From Ruegeria sp. EL01 (lineage in GTDB: Bacteria > Pseudomonadota > Alphaproteobacteria > Rhodobacterales > Rhodobacteraceae), in NCBI RefSeq assembly GCF_900313035.1, contig NZ_OMPS01000038.1, positions 62,001-126,000 of the forward strand: a stretch of 64,000 bases of DNA, given 5' to 3'. Made by a program: the position numbers and the translations under genes. The notes beneath the pieces were generated by a model, which was given only the letters and a program-made list of their open reading frames with translations, ran no database searches and was not told where the DNA came from. Positions 54,669 through 63,658 of this stretch are shown here, piece after piece; within the stretch, counting starts at the first letter, position 1, and each line of letters opens with the position of its first letter.

Positions 54669-55392
54669 GAGTCAAAGACACCCGCCCATGCTCGGTCAGT
54701 AGCCAGCACTGGCGGTCTTCAAACACAGCGGTGGCCAGTGGGCGGCCATAGCCTGCACCAGCATCCAGATTGATCCGGTTCCCGTAGTGTTCGGCCGCGT
54801 CCACAGGTGTGTGGCCATGCACGATCAGCCAGGGGTGCGGGCCGGAGTCCATCAGAAATTCCTGCCGTATCCAGATCAGATCATCCTCGGACTGTTGTGG
54901 CAGTGGGATACCGGGCCGGATGCCGGCGTGGACGAACAGTAGCTCACCCTCGTTATGATAGCTCGGCAACGCATTGATAAAGTCCAGATGCGCTGGTGGC
55001 ACGGAAGCGCAGGCGCGTTCATGGACCTGATAGATGCGATCATTGTCCGTGACTTCGACGCCATACGACGCCAGCGTATCCCGACCGCCCAGACGCGGGT
55101 TCAGCCAGTTCAGAGTGATTGGCAACTGCTTGTCCGCAATCTCACGCTCGTGCACGAACCGAGCCATCATCCGGTCGTGATTACCCTTGACCATGATCCA
55201 GTTACGCCCGGCCTGTTGCCCGGCAATCAACAGGTCCAGTACCTCGCGGCTGTTGGGGCCACGATCCACGTAATCCCCCAGAAAGACGACCCGCGCATCC
55301 AGCCCGCCATCCGCTTCAATACGGGACAGCGCGTTTTGCAGCATGCCCAGCTGCCCGTGGATATCGCCAACGGCATAAATAGGTGTTGTCAA
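54655..55392 (-). CDS. Serine/threonine phosphatase (PPP/metallophosphatase family)
   Basis: 245 residues. The three PPP metal motifs are intact: GDIHG at 9-13, GDYVDRG at 39-45, GNHD at 70-73, with a C-terminal VHGHTPVDAAEH block. Members include protein phosphatases and Ap4A hydrolases; the short size and lack of extra domains favour a bacterial PPP1-like enzyme but do not fix the substrate. It lies downstream of a terminator for serA, and its end overlaps the matB end by 14 bases. Confidence 0.88.
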   Translation of the reverse strand: MTTPIYAVGDIHGQLGMLQNALSRIEADGGLDARVVFLGDYVDRGPNSREVLDLLIAGQQAGRNWIMVKGNHDRMMARFVHEREIADKQLPITLNWLNPRLGGRDTLASYGVEVTDNDRIYQVHERACASVPPAHLDFINALPSYHNEGELLFVHAGIRPGIPLPQQSEDDLIWIRQEFLMDSGPHPWLIVHGHTPVDAAEHYGNRINLDAGAGYGRPLATAVFEDRQCWLLTEHGRVSLTPNPL

Positions 55393-55444
55393 ACCGGCGC
55401 CTCTTCAAATTGGTTACGGGTCTTGTGCCGTAATTGGGCCGCTG

Positions 55445-55482
55445 AAAAAAGACAATGCCCGCGCATTTTTCGGCGCGGGCAT
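55445..55482 (-). terminator. Rho-independent terminator of serC-serA
   Basis: Perfect 10-base stem ATGCCCGCGC/GCGCGGGCAT with an 8-base loop (55455-55482), followed on the minus strand by TGTCTTTTTT. It lies 29 bases after the serA stop. Confidence 0.93.
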
Positions 55483-55511
55483 CGAAACGGTCACATATTC
55501 AGTACCACAGA

Positions 55512-57107
55512 TCAGACGACGTCAAATTCCAGCGGCTTGATCTGCGTGAACAAACCAGTCTCGGCCAGCTTGGCACGCGCTTCTGCCGGAACCAACTCGT
55601 CGACATAGAGCAACGCAATCGCCTCGCCCCCGGCCTCAGACCGACCCAGAGTAAAGTTGGCGATGTTGACCCCATGCTCACCCATGGTTTGACCCAGCGT
55701 ACCGATGATACCCGGGACGTCTTCATTGGTGGTGTACAGCATGTGGGCACCAACTTCGGCGTCGATGTTGATCCCTTTGATCTGAATAAACCGCGGTTTG
55801 CCGTCGCTGAATACGGTACCACCGATTGAGCGTTCGCGCTTGTCGGTGACGACGGTCACTTTGATATACCCTTCGAAGACACCCGACTTGTCCTGATTGG
55901 TCGTGGAAATCTTAATCCCACGTTCTTTGGCGACAACCGGCGCCGAGACCATGTTCACCTCGGGATTGAACTTTTTCATGATCCCCGCGACCACAGAGCA
56001 GTTCAACGCCGCGAGGTTCATCTCGGCCGCCACACCATCATAGAGGATGTTGATCGCCTTGATCGGCTCGTCCGTCATCTGGCCAATAAAGCTGCCCAGA
56101 TGTCCGGCCAGTTTGATCCATGGCCCCATGACCTTGGCCTCTTCGGCCGTAACACTGGGCATGTTCAGCGCGTTTTCTACCGCGCCGGTCAGCAGGTAAT
56201 TCGAAATCTGTTCGGCCACCTGCAGCGCCACATTTTCTTGCGCTTCTGTCGTCGCCGCGCCCAGATGTGGGGTGCAGACCACGTTGGGCAGGTTGAACAG
56301 AGGGTTATCCTTTGCCGGTTCCTCTTTGAATACGTCAAACGCAGCCCCCGCCACATGACCCGACTGCAGCATCTCAGCCAGCGCTTCTTCATCGACCAGA
56401 CCGCCGCGGGCACAGTTGACGATACGCACACCCGGCTTGGTCTTGGCCAGATTTTCACGGCTCAGGATGTTGCGGGTCTGGTCGGTCAGAGGCACGTGCA
56501 AAGTGATGAAATCGGCGCGTGCAAGCAACTCGTCCAATTCGACTTTCTCAACGCCCATTTTGGCGGCTTTTTCTTCACCCAGATAAGGATCATAGGCAAC
56601 AACCTTCATCCTCAGACCCAAGGCACGCTCACAGACGATCCCACCGATGTTGCCCGCACCGATCACGCCGAGAGTTTTGTTGGTCAGCTCGATCCCCATG
56701 AACTTGGACTTTTCCCACTTGCCCGCATGGGTCGAGGTGCTGGCCTCGGGGATTTGCCGCGCCACAGCGAACATCATCGCAATCGCGTGTTCGGCAGTGG
56801 TGATCATGTTGCCAAACGGCGTGTTCATCACAATCACGCCCTTTTTTGAAGCGGCATCTTTGTCGACATTGTCGGTGCCAATCCCGGCGCGACCGATGAC
56901 CTTCAGCTTGTCTGCCTTGTCCAGAATAGTCGGCGTGACCTTGGTGGCCGACCGGATCGCAAGGCCATCATATTGACCAATCACTTCGGCCAGCCTGTCT
57001 TTGTCTTTCCCCAGATCGGGCATAAAATCCACGTCGATGCCGCGATCGCGGAAAATCTGAACTGCGGTTTCGCTGAGTTTATCGGAGACGAGTACTTTGG
57101 GGGCCAT
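55512..57107 (-). CDS. serA: D-3-phosphoglycerate dehydrogenase SerA
   Basis: First enzyme of serine synthesis, 531 residues, the long form with an extra intervening domain and a C-terminal ACT domain. The NAD-binding motif GAGNIGGIVCERA is near residue 151, followed by catalytic blocks NCARGGLVDEEAL and TPHLGAATTEAQENV. The ACT region (about 455-531) contains DVPGIIGTLGQTMGEHGVNIANFTLGR and could bind serine. It is transcribed after serC across 63 bases, under the serC leader. Confidence 0.97.
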   Translation of the reverse strand: MAPKVLVSDKLSETAVQIFRDRGIDVDFMPDLGKDKDRLAEVIGQYDGLAIRSATKVTPTILDKADKLKVIGRAGIGTDNVDKDAASKKGVIVMNTPFGNMITTAEHAIAMMFAVARQIPEASTSTHAGKWEKSKFMGIELTNKTLGVIGAGNIGGIVCERALGLRMKVVAYDPYLGEEKAAKMGVEKVELDELLARADFITLHVPLTDQTRNILSRENLAKTKPGVRIVNCARGGLVDEEALAEMLQSGHVAGAAFDVFKEEPAKDNPLFNLPNVVCTPHLGAATTEAQENVALQVAEQISNYLLTGAVENALNMPSVTAEEAKVMGPWIKLAGHLGSFIGQMTDEPIKAINILYDGVAAEMNLAALNCSVVAGIMKKFNPEVNMVSAPVVAKERGIKISTTNQDKSGVFEGYIKVTVVTDKRERSIGGTVFSDGKPRFIQIKGINIDAEVGAHMLYTTNEDVPGIIGTLGQTMGEHGVNIANFTLGRSEAGGEAIALLYVDELVPAEARAKLAETGLFTQIKPLEFDVV

Positions 57108-57170
57108 ATTTCTGGTCCTTCAATATGTGGAAAGCCCGGGCCTGTTGCGGCCCGGTGAAAATTGGAAACG

Positions 57171-58325
57171 TCAGGCAGCTACGCTTTGCGCCGCGATCTC
57201 AGCCTCGAAAGCCCAGGCCAGCCAGGGTAGCATCGCTTCGATATCCGACGTTTCGACCGTGCCACCGCACCAGATGCGCAGGCCTGCAGGGGCGTCGCGA
57301 TAGGCACCAATGTCCAGCGCGATGTTTTCTGCCTCAAGCCGTTTAGCGACGGCCTTGGCGAAACGCGCGCCGTCCTGAATACGGGCGTCAGTGAATTTCA
57401 GGCACACGGATGTATTCGACTCTGTTGCCTCATCTTCAGCCAGATTGGCGATCCAATCATTCTGCGCGCAGAACGCGTGCACCGCACCGGCATTGGCATC
57501 TGCGCGGGCGATCAAGCCCTGCAGACCACCAACCGAGCGCGCCCAGTCCAGCGCAAACAGATAATCCTCAACCGCCAACATCGACGGCGTGTTGATCGTA
57601 GCACCGGTGAAAATACCTTCGATCAGCTTGCCGCCTTTGGTCAGGCGGAAAATCTTGGGCAGGGGCCATGCTGGGGTGTAGCTTTCCAGCCGTTCCACCG
57701 TGCGGGGGCTAAGGATCAGCATGCCATGCGCAGCTTCACCGCCCAGAACCTTTTGCCAGCTGAACGTGGTCACATCCAGCTTGTCCCAGGGCAGATCCAT
57801 CGCAAAGGCCGCCGAGGTTGCATCGCAGATCGTCAGACCCTGACGGTCATCGGCGATCCAGTCCCCGTTGGGCACACGCACGCCCGAGGTCGTGCCGTTC
57901 CAGGTAAAGACGACGTCGTTGGCAAAATCGACAGATGCCAGATCAACAAGCTGGCCATAGTCAGCAGTTTTGACCTCGGCATCGACTTTCAGCTGTTTAA
58001 TCACATCCGTGATCCAGCCCGCACCAAAGCTTTCCCAGGCCAGCATCTCGACCTTGCGTTCACCCAGCAACGACCACAGTGCCATTTCAACCGCGCCAGT
58101 ATCCGAGGCAGGAACGATGCCAATGCGGTAATCGGCAGGAATGCCCAAAACCTCACGCGTGCCTTCAATCGCAGCTTTCAGCTTGTCCTTGCCAACAGCG
58201 GCACGATGCGAACGGCCCAGCGCAGCATCGGCGAGTTTGGTCAGATCAAATGTGGGGGGTTTGGCACAAGGGCCAGAGGAAAAACGCGGATTGGCCGGCC
58301 GCGTCGCCGGTTGTTCGGTGCTCAT
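57171..58325 (-). CDS. serC: Phosphoserine aminotransferase SerC
   Basis: PLP aminotransferase that converts 3-phosphohydroxypyruvate to phosphoserine, 384 residues, of the alphaproteobacterial type. The PLP lysine sits in [17 protein letters not shown]. Early blocks [15 protein letters not shown] and [15 protein letters not shown] also match. The start ATG at 58325 has GGAAGGA nine bases upstream, inside a hairpin loop. The gene leads the serC-serA operon and is preceded by a structured leader that is likely to control it. Confidence 0.96.
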   Translation of the reverse strand: MSTEQPATRPANPRFSSGPCAKPPTFDLTKLADAALGRSHRAAVGKDKLKAAIEGTREVLGIPADYRIGIVPASDTGAVEMALWSLLGERKVEMLAWESFGAGWITDVIKQLKVDAEVKTADYGQLVDLASVDFANDVVFTWNGTTSGVRVPNGDWIADDRQGLTICDATSAAFAMDLPWDKLDVTTFSWQKVLGGEAAHGMLILSPRTVERLESYTPAWPLPKIFRLTKGGKLIEGIFTGATINTPSMLAVEDYLFALDWARSVGGLQGLIARADANAGAVHAFCAQNDWIANLAEDEATESNTSVCLKFTDARIQDGARFAKAVAKRLEAENIALDIGAYRDAPAGLRIWCGGTVETSDIEAMLPWLAWAFEAEIAAQSVAA

Positions 58326-58435
58326 GTGTATTATCCTTCCAGATACACGCCCCTCGTTGGGGAGGGGTGTCCCACCGCCAGACGTATTTTCCCTAAAGCA
58401 GGCACGCAAGCGGAAAAGACCCTTTGAAGGTCAAA
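58326..58435 (-). ncRNA. Structured leader resembling the serC RNA motif
   Basis: The 110 bases before serC (minus strand) fold into a stem GACCTT...AGGGTC, then a strong hairpin ACACCCCTC/GAGGGGCGTGT, then GTGTAT...ATACAC, which would enclose the ribosome binding site GGAAGGA in its loop. The last two share GTGT and are mutually exclusive. A conserved serC leader element is known upstream of serC in alphaproteobacteria (Rfam serC motif); I recognise the position and type but could not align it to the consensus. Confidence 0.6.
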
Positions 58436-58521
58436 AACGACACCGAATAATGTGGGCATTTGGAACGCGCGTTTCCGATAGGCGCAATTTCTTCGCCAGT
58501 CCGAACCTTGCCACCAGCGAC

Positions 58522-59622
58522 TCAGCCCGTCAGGTGAACAGCTTCGCCGGTGATAGCAGCCTCCTGCGCCGCCAATCCCATTTGGACTGCCCAAAGCCCA
58601 TCCTTCAGCGACACATCCGGTTGCGCGCGCTCTCCGCGCACCAGCTCGAGAAACGCCTGATGCTGATAGAATGTGGATCCGTTGTGATCCCCCGCTGCAA
58701 GCAAACGGGGATCAACCGGAATGTCTTTCACGACCGGACCTTTCGGATCGCGCGGGCTGACGATCACCTGCGGCACCGGTGGCTCGCCCAGATGCTCGGG
58801 CCAGAATCGCACTGGCCCTGGCACCAAGGCCTCGATCTTGGCATCTGGTCCAATGGCCGAGATTTCTTCTTGATAGCGAGAGCCTTCAGCAAACATGCAC
58901 AATTCCAACATCGCCCGCGCGCCGGATGCAAAATCAACCAGCACATAGCCGTGATCCAGGATGTCCGGTGTTTCCCCTTCATAGGTTTCGTCCAGGTGAT
59001 TGACCGCCTGTCCCCCGCTCGCAGTGATCCGCACCGGGTCAGATTGCAGGAGCAACCGCATCAGGTCGAAGAAGTGGCAACATTTCTCGACAAAGGTTCC
59101 GCCGGTGTTGCGATTGAAGCGGTTCCAGTGCCCAACCTTTTCAAGAAACGGAAAGCGGTGTTCCCGGATTGACAACATCTTCACGCCGCCGCTGACCGTC
59201 CGAACCTGCGAGATCAATTCCGCGATCGGGGGCATGTAACGGTATTCCATCGCTATCCAAATAGGATGGGGATAGCTTTGCTGGATCACATCCAGTCGGG
59301 CCGCATCGTCGGGATCGGTAACCAAGGGCTTTTCGACCAGCAACGGTAGCGGACGTGTCCGGGCGATTTCATTCAGCTGATCTGCATGCAGGTGATTTGG
59401 GCTGGCGATCACCAGACAATCCAGATCATCAACCGCCAGCAACGCCTGGACCGAAGACACCATCGACGCATCCGGCGCGATGTCCTGCGCGATCTTTGCC
59501 ATGCCCGCGTCGGGTTCGAAAATCGCCGACACACGGGTGCCCTCCAGCAGCGCAATATTGTGCAGATGCTCTTGCCCCATCATGCCGCATCCAATCAGCC
59601 CGTAGTTTATGGTCCGGGTCAT
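58522..59622 (-). CDS. Gfo/Idh/MocA-family oxidoreductase
   Basis: 366-residue NAD(P)-dependent oxidoreductase. The dinucleotide motif GLIGCGMMG is at 8-16, the active-site EKP block occurs in LLVEKPLVTD, and the C-terminal domain has GTFVEKCCHFFDLMR, typical for sugar dehydrogenases and inositol-type enzymes. It is 19 bases after the UTRA regulator gene and divergent from the LLM cluster. Oxidation of a sugar or sulfo-sugar substrate is inferred from the context. Confidence 0.87.
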   Translation of the reverse strand: MTRTINYGLIGCGMMGQEHLHNIALLEGTRVSAIFEPDAGMAKIAQDIAPDASMVSSVQALLAVDDLDCLVIASPNHLHADQLNEIARTRPLPLLVEKPLVTDPDDAARLDVIQQSYPHPIWIAMEYRYMPPIAELISQVRTVSGGVKMLSIREHRFPFLEKVGHWNRFNRNTGGTFVEKCCHFFDLMRLLLQSDPVRITASGGQAVNHLDETYEGETPDILDHGYVLVDFASGARAMLELCMFAEGSRYQEEISAIGPDAKIEALVPGPVRFWPEHLGEPPVPQVIVSPRDPKGPVVKDIPVDPRLLAAGDHNGSTFYQHQAFLELVRGERAQPDVSLKDGLWAVQMGLAAQEAAITGEAVHLTG

Positions 59623-59641
59623 GCGCAGTCCCTCATTCTTC

Positions 59642-60391
59642 TTATTTCAGGCGTTGTACATAGGTGGCCCGATCTGGATCGAACCATGTTTTTGAAAACT
59701 CGACCGGATCGGGCTTTTCGGTCCAACTGAACCGCTCGATATATCCAACTGTTTCTCCGATCGGCTTGGTAAATCCTGAGGGTGTCCAGTCGGGCAATGA
59801 TCCGACCGAAACCCGATCTTCCGCACGCGATATCCAGAACCCCAATTGCTGCTGGTAGTAACGGTAAAGCGAGTCTGACAGCAGGCTCCGGTCGATCAAT
59901 CCTACTGATTCGTCGAGCCAGATTTCCTCAACCGCGATAATTGTGTCATTCAGATACCGCATTCTGCGCACGCGTGATCCGATGTTGGATTTTCCAAATT
60001 GCGGCAGATCGTCCGGCTTTTCCAATTGATCAACCGACAAGATATCTGCGCGCGGCAAACCGCCCCCTTCCGGCAGCTCTAGCCGGAACATCGCATAGAC
60101 GCTGTTCTGCGTTCCGGTCTCGCGCACGTAATTGCCCGAACCCTGAATGCGTTCCAACATCCCCTTTTTCTCAAGCTCTGCGAGCGATTTTCGCAAAGTC
60201 CCGACCGAAACCTGCAACTCGGCTGCCATGTCCCTTTCCGGGGGCAGGCGCTCTCCGTCGATCAGGCGACCAGCCGCAATATCCCGGATCAGCAGTTCCG
60301 AGATCTGGACATATATCGGCAGGGCGTTCGGATTTCGGCTCGTTGGTGTCACGGCAGGCGCTTCATTCGGTCGCAGGAAAAATTGATACAC
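59642..60391 (-). CDS. GntR/HutC-family (UTRA) transcriptional regulator
   Basis: 249 residues. A GntR winged helix (about 25-88: PIYVQISELLIRDIAAGRLIDGERLPPERDMAAELQVSVGTLRKSLAELEKKG) precedes a UTRA ligand-binding domain (about 100-249). The marked start is GTG at 60391, with no ribosome site and an operator-like palindrome next to it; either a leaderless message or a later start (GTG at 60352) is possible. It is divergent from the LLM monooxygenase operon and probably controls both sides. Confidence 0.86.
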   Translation of the reverse strand: MYQFFLRPNEAPAVTPTSRNPNALPIYVQISELLIRDIAAGRLIDGERLPPERDMAAELQVSVGTLRKSLAELEKKGMLERIQGSGNYVRETGTQNSVYAMFRLELPEGGGLPRADILSVDQLEKPDDLPQFGKSNIGSRVRRMRYLNDTIIAVEEIWLDESVGLIDRSLLSDSLYRYYQQQLGFWISRAEDRVSVGSLPDWTPSGFTKPIGETVGYIERFSWTEKPDPVEFSKTWFDPDRATYVQRLK

Positions 60392-60392
60392 T

Positions 60393-60408
60393 ATTGATCT
60401 ACATCAAT
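60393..60408. promoter_or_regulatory. Inverted repeat, likely operator of the UTRA regulator
   Basis: ATTGAT-CTAC-ATCAAT, perfect 6-base arms with a 4-base spacer, between the divergent regulator and monooxygenase genes. An additional TTGATAC lies 8 bases to the left. Binding by the GntR protein is inferred. Confidence 0.55.
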
Positions 60409-60458
60409 GTGATTGCTACGCAAGAGAAAAAGAAAATTCAACGCGGAGCGCGGCTCAG

Positions 60459-61613
60459 ATGACAATTGTCCCCATCACCTCACCCGATCTGGATGCGGCT
60501 GAGGTTTCGTGGTTTGCAGCGCTTTGCTCGGATGATTATCAGTTTCTCGGTGTGCCGGATGGTGATCTGCGATCCAGCTGGGACCATTGCTCCGGCATCG
60601 TGAAAGAAGCCGAGACGCAGGGGTTCCGCAACATCCTGTGCCCGTCCTCTTATCAGGTCGGTCAGGACACGCTTAGCTTTGTCGCTGGCTGCGCGCCGAT
60701 CACCGAAAAGATCAACATGCTGGCTGCCGTGCGCTGTGGCGAGATGCAGCCCATCATGCTGGCCCGAACCATCGCCACGCTGGATCACATGTTGAAAGGG
60801 CGTTTGACGATCAACATCATCTCATCCGACTTTCCCGGCGAAAAAGCCGACAGCACCTATCGCTACCAGCGCTCGCGCGAAGTGGTCGAGATCCTGAAAC
60901 AATCCTGGACGCAGGATAAGATCAACTATGCTGGTGAGGTTTACAATTTTGCTGGCCTGACCACCGATCCCGCAAAACCGTATCAAACCGACGGCCCGCT
61001 GCTGTATTTCGGCGGCTATTCCCCGTCCGCCTTACAGTTGTGCGGTGAGCATTGTGACGTCTACCTGATGTGGCCAGAAACCAAAGATCAATTGGCCGAA
61101 CGGATGAAGGCCGTTCATGCAGTCGCCGACGAATGCGGACGCACACTGGATTATGGTCTGCGGGTTCACATGATTGTCCGCGATACCGAGGCCGAGGCCC
61201 AGGAATATGCCGACTACATCGTGTCCAAGCTGGACGATGAGTATGGTCGAACGATCCGAGAGCGCGCCTTGGACTCCACATCTCTGGGCGTCGCGCATCA
61301 ATCCAAGAACCGCGACCTTGCCGATGAATATGGTTATGTCGAGCCGGGCCTCTGGACAGGCGTTGGTCGCGCCCGGTCGGGTTGCGGTGCGGCATTGGTC
61401 GGCTCGACCGATCAGGTCATGTCCAAGATTGAAGAGTATCAAAAGATGGGCATCCGCGCCTTCATCTTCTCGGGCTATCCGCATTTGGATGAGGCCCGCC
61501 ATTTCGGCACCCGCGTGATGCCCGGCCTAAAAACCTGCTCCCTTCCAGAAGCTTACGGACGGGTCCCCACCAACATCCCAGCGACGCCGCTGGGCAACGG
61601 AGTGCGTCGTTGA
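60459..61613 (+). CDS. LLM flavin-dependent monooxygenase (SsuD/SmoC-like)
   Basis: 384 residues of the bacterial luciferase-like family, closest in pattern to FMNH2-dependent alkanesulfonate monooxygenases. Blocks: ILCPSSYQVGQDTLSFVAG, MLAAVRCGEMQPIMLARTIATLDHMLKGRLTINIIS (the SsuD-type substrate/FMN region), and FSGYPHLDEARHFGTRVMP. The linked flavin reductase and aldo/keto reductase match the set SmoC-SmoB-SmoA of sulfoquinovose monooxygenation; desulfonation of a sugar sulfonate is therefore a strong but unproven inference. The following gene overlaps by one base. Confidence 0.85.
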   Translation: MTIVPITSPDLDAAEVSWFAALCSDDYQFLGVPDGDLRSSWDHCSGIVKEAETQGFRNILCPSSYQVGQDTLSFVAGCAPITEKINMLAAVRCGEMQPIMLARTIATLDHMLKGRLTINIISSDFPGEKADSTYRYQRSREVVEILKQSWTQDKINYAGEVYNFAGLTTDPAKPYQTDGPLLYFGGYSPSALQLCGEHCDVYLMWPETKDQLAERMKAVHAVADECGRTLDYGLRVHMIVRDTEAEAQEYADYIVSKLDDEYGRTIRERALDSTSLGVAHQSKNRDLADEYGYVEPGLWTGVGRARSGCGAALVGSTDQVMSKIEEYQKMGIRAFIFSGYPHLDEARHFGTRVMPGLKTCSLPEAYGRVPTNIPATPLGNGVRR

Positions 61614-62503
61614 TGCAACGTGTTAAAATATCAGAAACGCTGAAGATGAGCCGCCTTGTCTACGGCATGTGGCGGCTGGGCGATGACAGCGACACCTCGG
61701 CGGGCCATGTCGAGGCCAAGATTCAAGCTTGCCTGGATCAAGGCATCACCACCTTCGATCAAGCGGATATCTATGGCGACTACGGCGCCGAAGCCGTTCT
61801 GGGCAACGCTCTGCGCGCCAATCCCGGCCTGCGTCAAAAGATGGAGATTGTCACCAAATGTGACATCGTCGCGCCCTGCGGTCGCTATGCGGGTGCCAAA
61901 GTCAAATACTATGACACATCGCGTGCGCACATCCTGAAATCCGTCGAAACTTCACTTCAGGAAATGGCGATTGATCATATCGACCTGCTTCTGATTCACC
62001 GCCCCGATCCCTTCATGGATCACCATGAAACCGGCGCTGCGCTGGATGAGGTGGTCGCCTGCGGCAAAGTAGGGGCCGTTGGTGTGTCCAACTTCCGTCC
62101 GTGCGACTGGCAATTGTTGCAATCGGCCATGAAAACCCAACTGGTCACCAACCAGATCGAAATATCTCTGGGTGAGATCGGCCCATTCACCAATGGCGAT
62201 TTGGCGTTCCACCAGCAGCACGGCCACACCCTGATGGCGTGGTCCCCCTTGGGCGGCGGGATGCTGATGGCCGGCAATCCACCGGTCGGGTTGGTTGCTG
62301 ATGAAGTCGCCGATGAGTTCGGCGTCGACCGCGCCGCCGTCGCCGTTGCATTCCTGCTGGCCCACCCTGCTGGTATTCTTCCGGTTCTGGGCACCAACAA
62401 TCTGAACCGTATCAAACGGATTTCCGACGCTCTGAAAGTTAATCTGGATCGCGAAACCTGGTACCGCCTTTATGAGGCGGCACTGGGACAAGAGGTACCG
62501 TGA
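61613..62503 (+). CDS. Aldo/keto reductase (YdhF-like)
   Basis: 296-residue TIM-barrel oxidoreductase. The catalytic tetrad is recognisable: D in TFDQADIYGDYG, Y in the same block, K in EIVTKCDIV, and H in LLLIHRPDPF. The NADPH-binding part near the C-terminus reads VLGTNNLNRIKRI. The pattern matches the YdhF subgroup. In the sulfo-SMO pathway an aldo/keto reductase (SmoB) reduces 6-oxo-glucose to glucose; this gene fits that role by position. The start shares a base with the LLM stop (TGATG). Confidence 0.87.
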   Translation: MQRVKISETLKMSRLVYGMWRLGDDSDTSAGHVEAKIQACLDQGITTFDQADIYGDYGAEAVLGNALRANPGLRQKMEIVTKCDIVAPCGRYAGAKVKYYDTSRAHILKSVETSLQEMAIDHIDLLLIHRPDPFMDHHETGAALDEVVACGKVGAVGVSNFRPCDWQLLQSAMKTQLVTNQIEISLGEIGPFTNGDLAFHQQHGHTLMAWSPLGGGMLMAGNPPVGLVADEVADEFGVDRAAVAVAFLLAHPAGILPVLGTNNLNRIKRISDALKVNLDRETWYRLYEAALGQEVP

Positions 62504-63018
62504 TGAACGCAATCTCAAAGGACATGGGCCATACATTCGTCCCGCATAAGGACGACACGCGCACCCTCAGGGACGCTTTTGGCCGTTTTGCCACCGGGGT
62601 GACGATCGTGACCTGCCACAGCGAGGACGGGCCGATCTGCATCACAGCCAACAGCTTTTCGTCCCTGTCTCTGGACCCGCCTTTGGTGATGTGGGCTGGC
62701 GATCGAAATTCGCGCCGGTTCCCCTATTTTCAAAAGGCGCGTCATTTCAGCGTTCACGTTCTGTCAGCCGAACAGGCCGAGCTTTGCTTTGGGTGTTCCA
62801 AGAACGCCCATGCCCTACGGGACATCGAGCACGAGCGCTGTGAAAACGGAACACCACTGCTGCCGGATTGTCTGGCGCGGTTCGAATGCGAACAACATGC
62901 GTATCACCACGCAGGTGATCACGTTATTGTCGTGGGCAAAGTTTTGAAGGTCAGCATGGCGGATGGAGACGCGCTGACCTTTTATGCCGGGAAACTCGGC
63001 CAATTCGCGCACCAATAA
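62503..63018 (+). CDS. Flavin reductase (SmoA/SsuE-functional type)
   Basis: 171-residue flavin reductase domain protein. Blocks FGRFATGVTIVTCHSEDGPICITANSFSSLSLDPPLVMW and FSVHVLSAEQ are standard for this family, which supplies reduced FMN to a two-component monooxygenase. The start overlaps the aldo/keto reductase stop by one base. It is the natural partner of the LLM enzyme upstream. Confidence 0.9.
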   Translation: MNAISKDMGHTFVPHKDDTRTLRDAFGRFATGVTIVTCHSEDGPICITANSFSSLSLDPPLVMWAGDRNSRRFPYFQKARHFSVHVLSAEQAELCFGCSKNAHALRDIEHERCENGTPLLPDCLARFECEQHAYHHAGDHVIVVGKVLKVSMADGDALTFYAGKLGQFAHQ

Positions 63019-63070
63019 GCGTGGGAAAACCGCTGCGGGGAAAACCCGTGGCCGCAATGGGAGGATCCGC

Positions 63071-63658
63071 ATGGGCGGACTGGCATCGGTGCTGGCACCG
63101 ATTGCATTCGTGAACGAAACCGCGCTGCGGCTCGGCCGCGCGGTGGGTGTGGTCGCGATTGCATTGATGGTGATCGCGATCCTGATTCAGGTGTTCTTCA
63201 GATATATTCTGGGCAACGCCCTGCCCTGGCCGGATGAGGCCGCGCGGTTCTGCATGTTATGGATGACGGGCCTGATGGCACCTACCGCGTTCCGACGCGG
63301 TGGTTTCGTCGCCATCGACATGCTGCAACGATTCCTGCCGCGCGTTGTCGGGCAGACACTGAACATCTCCCTTCTTCTGGTCTCGCTGGCGGTGCTGCTG
63401 GTCGCGGTTACAATCGGCTGGTCCGAAGTAACGGGCTTTGGCGGCAAGTTCGCAACCGCTGCGCTTTACCTTCCAACATCCCTCGGGTTTGACGAATGGT
63501 ACCGCATTCCCCGCAGCTGGATGATGGCCTCGCTGCTGGTCGGGATCGTTCTGCTGATTTCAGTCAACATCGAACTGATCCTACGGTCATTCATTACCAT
63601 GCTGGGCGGTGGTCACCTGTTACCAGAAATTCCTGATGCTGCAGTGGGGGCTGAATAA
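63071..63658 (+). CDS. TRAP transporter small permease (DctQ)
   Basis: 195 residues with four hydrophobic segments, DctQ family. The cytoplasmic loop with FFRYILGNALPWPDEAARFCMLWMTGLMAP is characteristic. The start at 63071 has GGGAGG upstream; a longer frame to 62984 would overlap the flavin reductase and is rejected. It pairs with DctM downstream and a periplasmic binding protein outside the window. The TRAP system probably imports the cluster substrate. Confidence 0.9.
   Translation: MGGLASVLAPIAFVNETALRLGRAVGVVAIALMVIAILIQVFFRYILGNALPWPDEAARFCMLWMTGLMAPTAFRRGGFVAIDMLQRFLPRVVGQTLNISLLLVSLAVLLVAVTIGWSEVTGFGGKFATAALYLPTSLGFDEWYRIPRSWMMASLLVGIVLLISVNIELILRSFITMLGGGHLLPEIPDAAVGAE

Noticed and set aside
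57477..59172. Long open frames antisense to serC and the Gfo/Idh gene
   Set aside because: They span the serC leader and two well-assigned genes on the other strand and show no domain pattern; antisense shadows.
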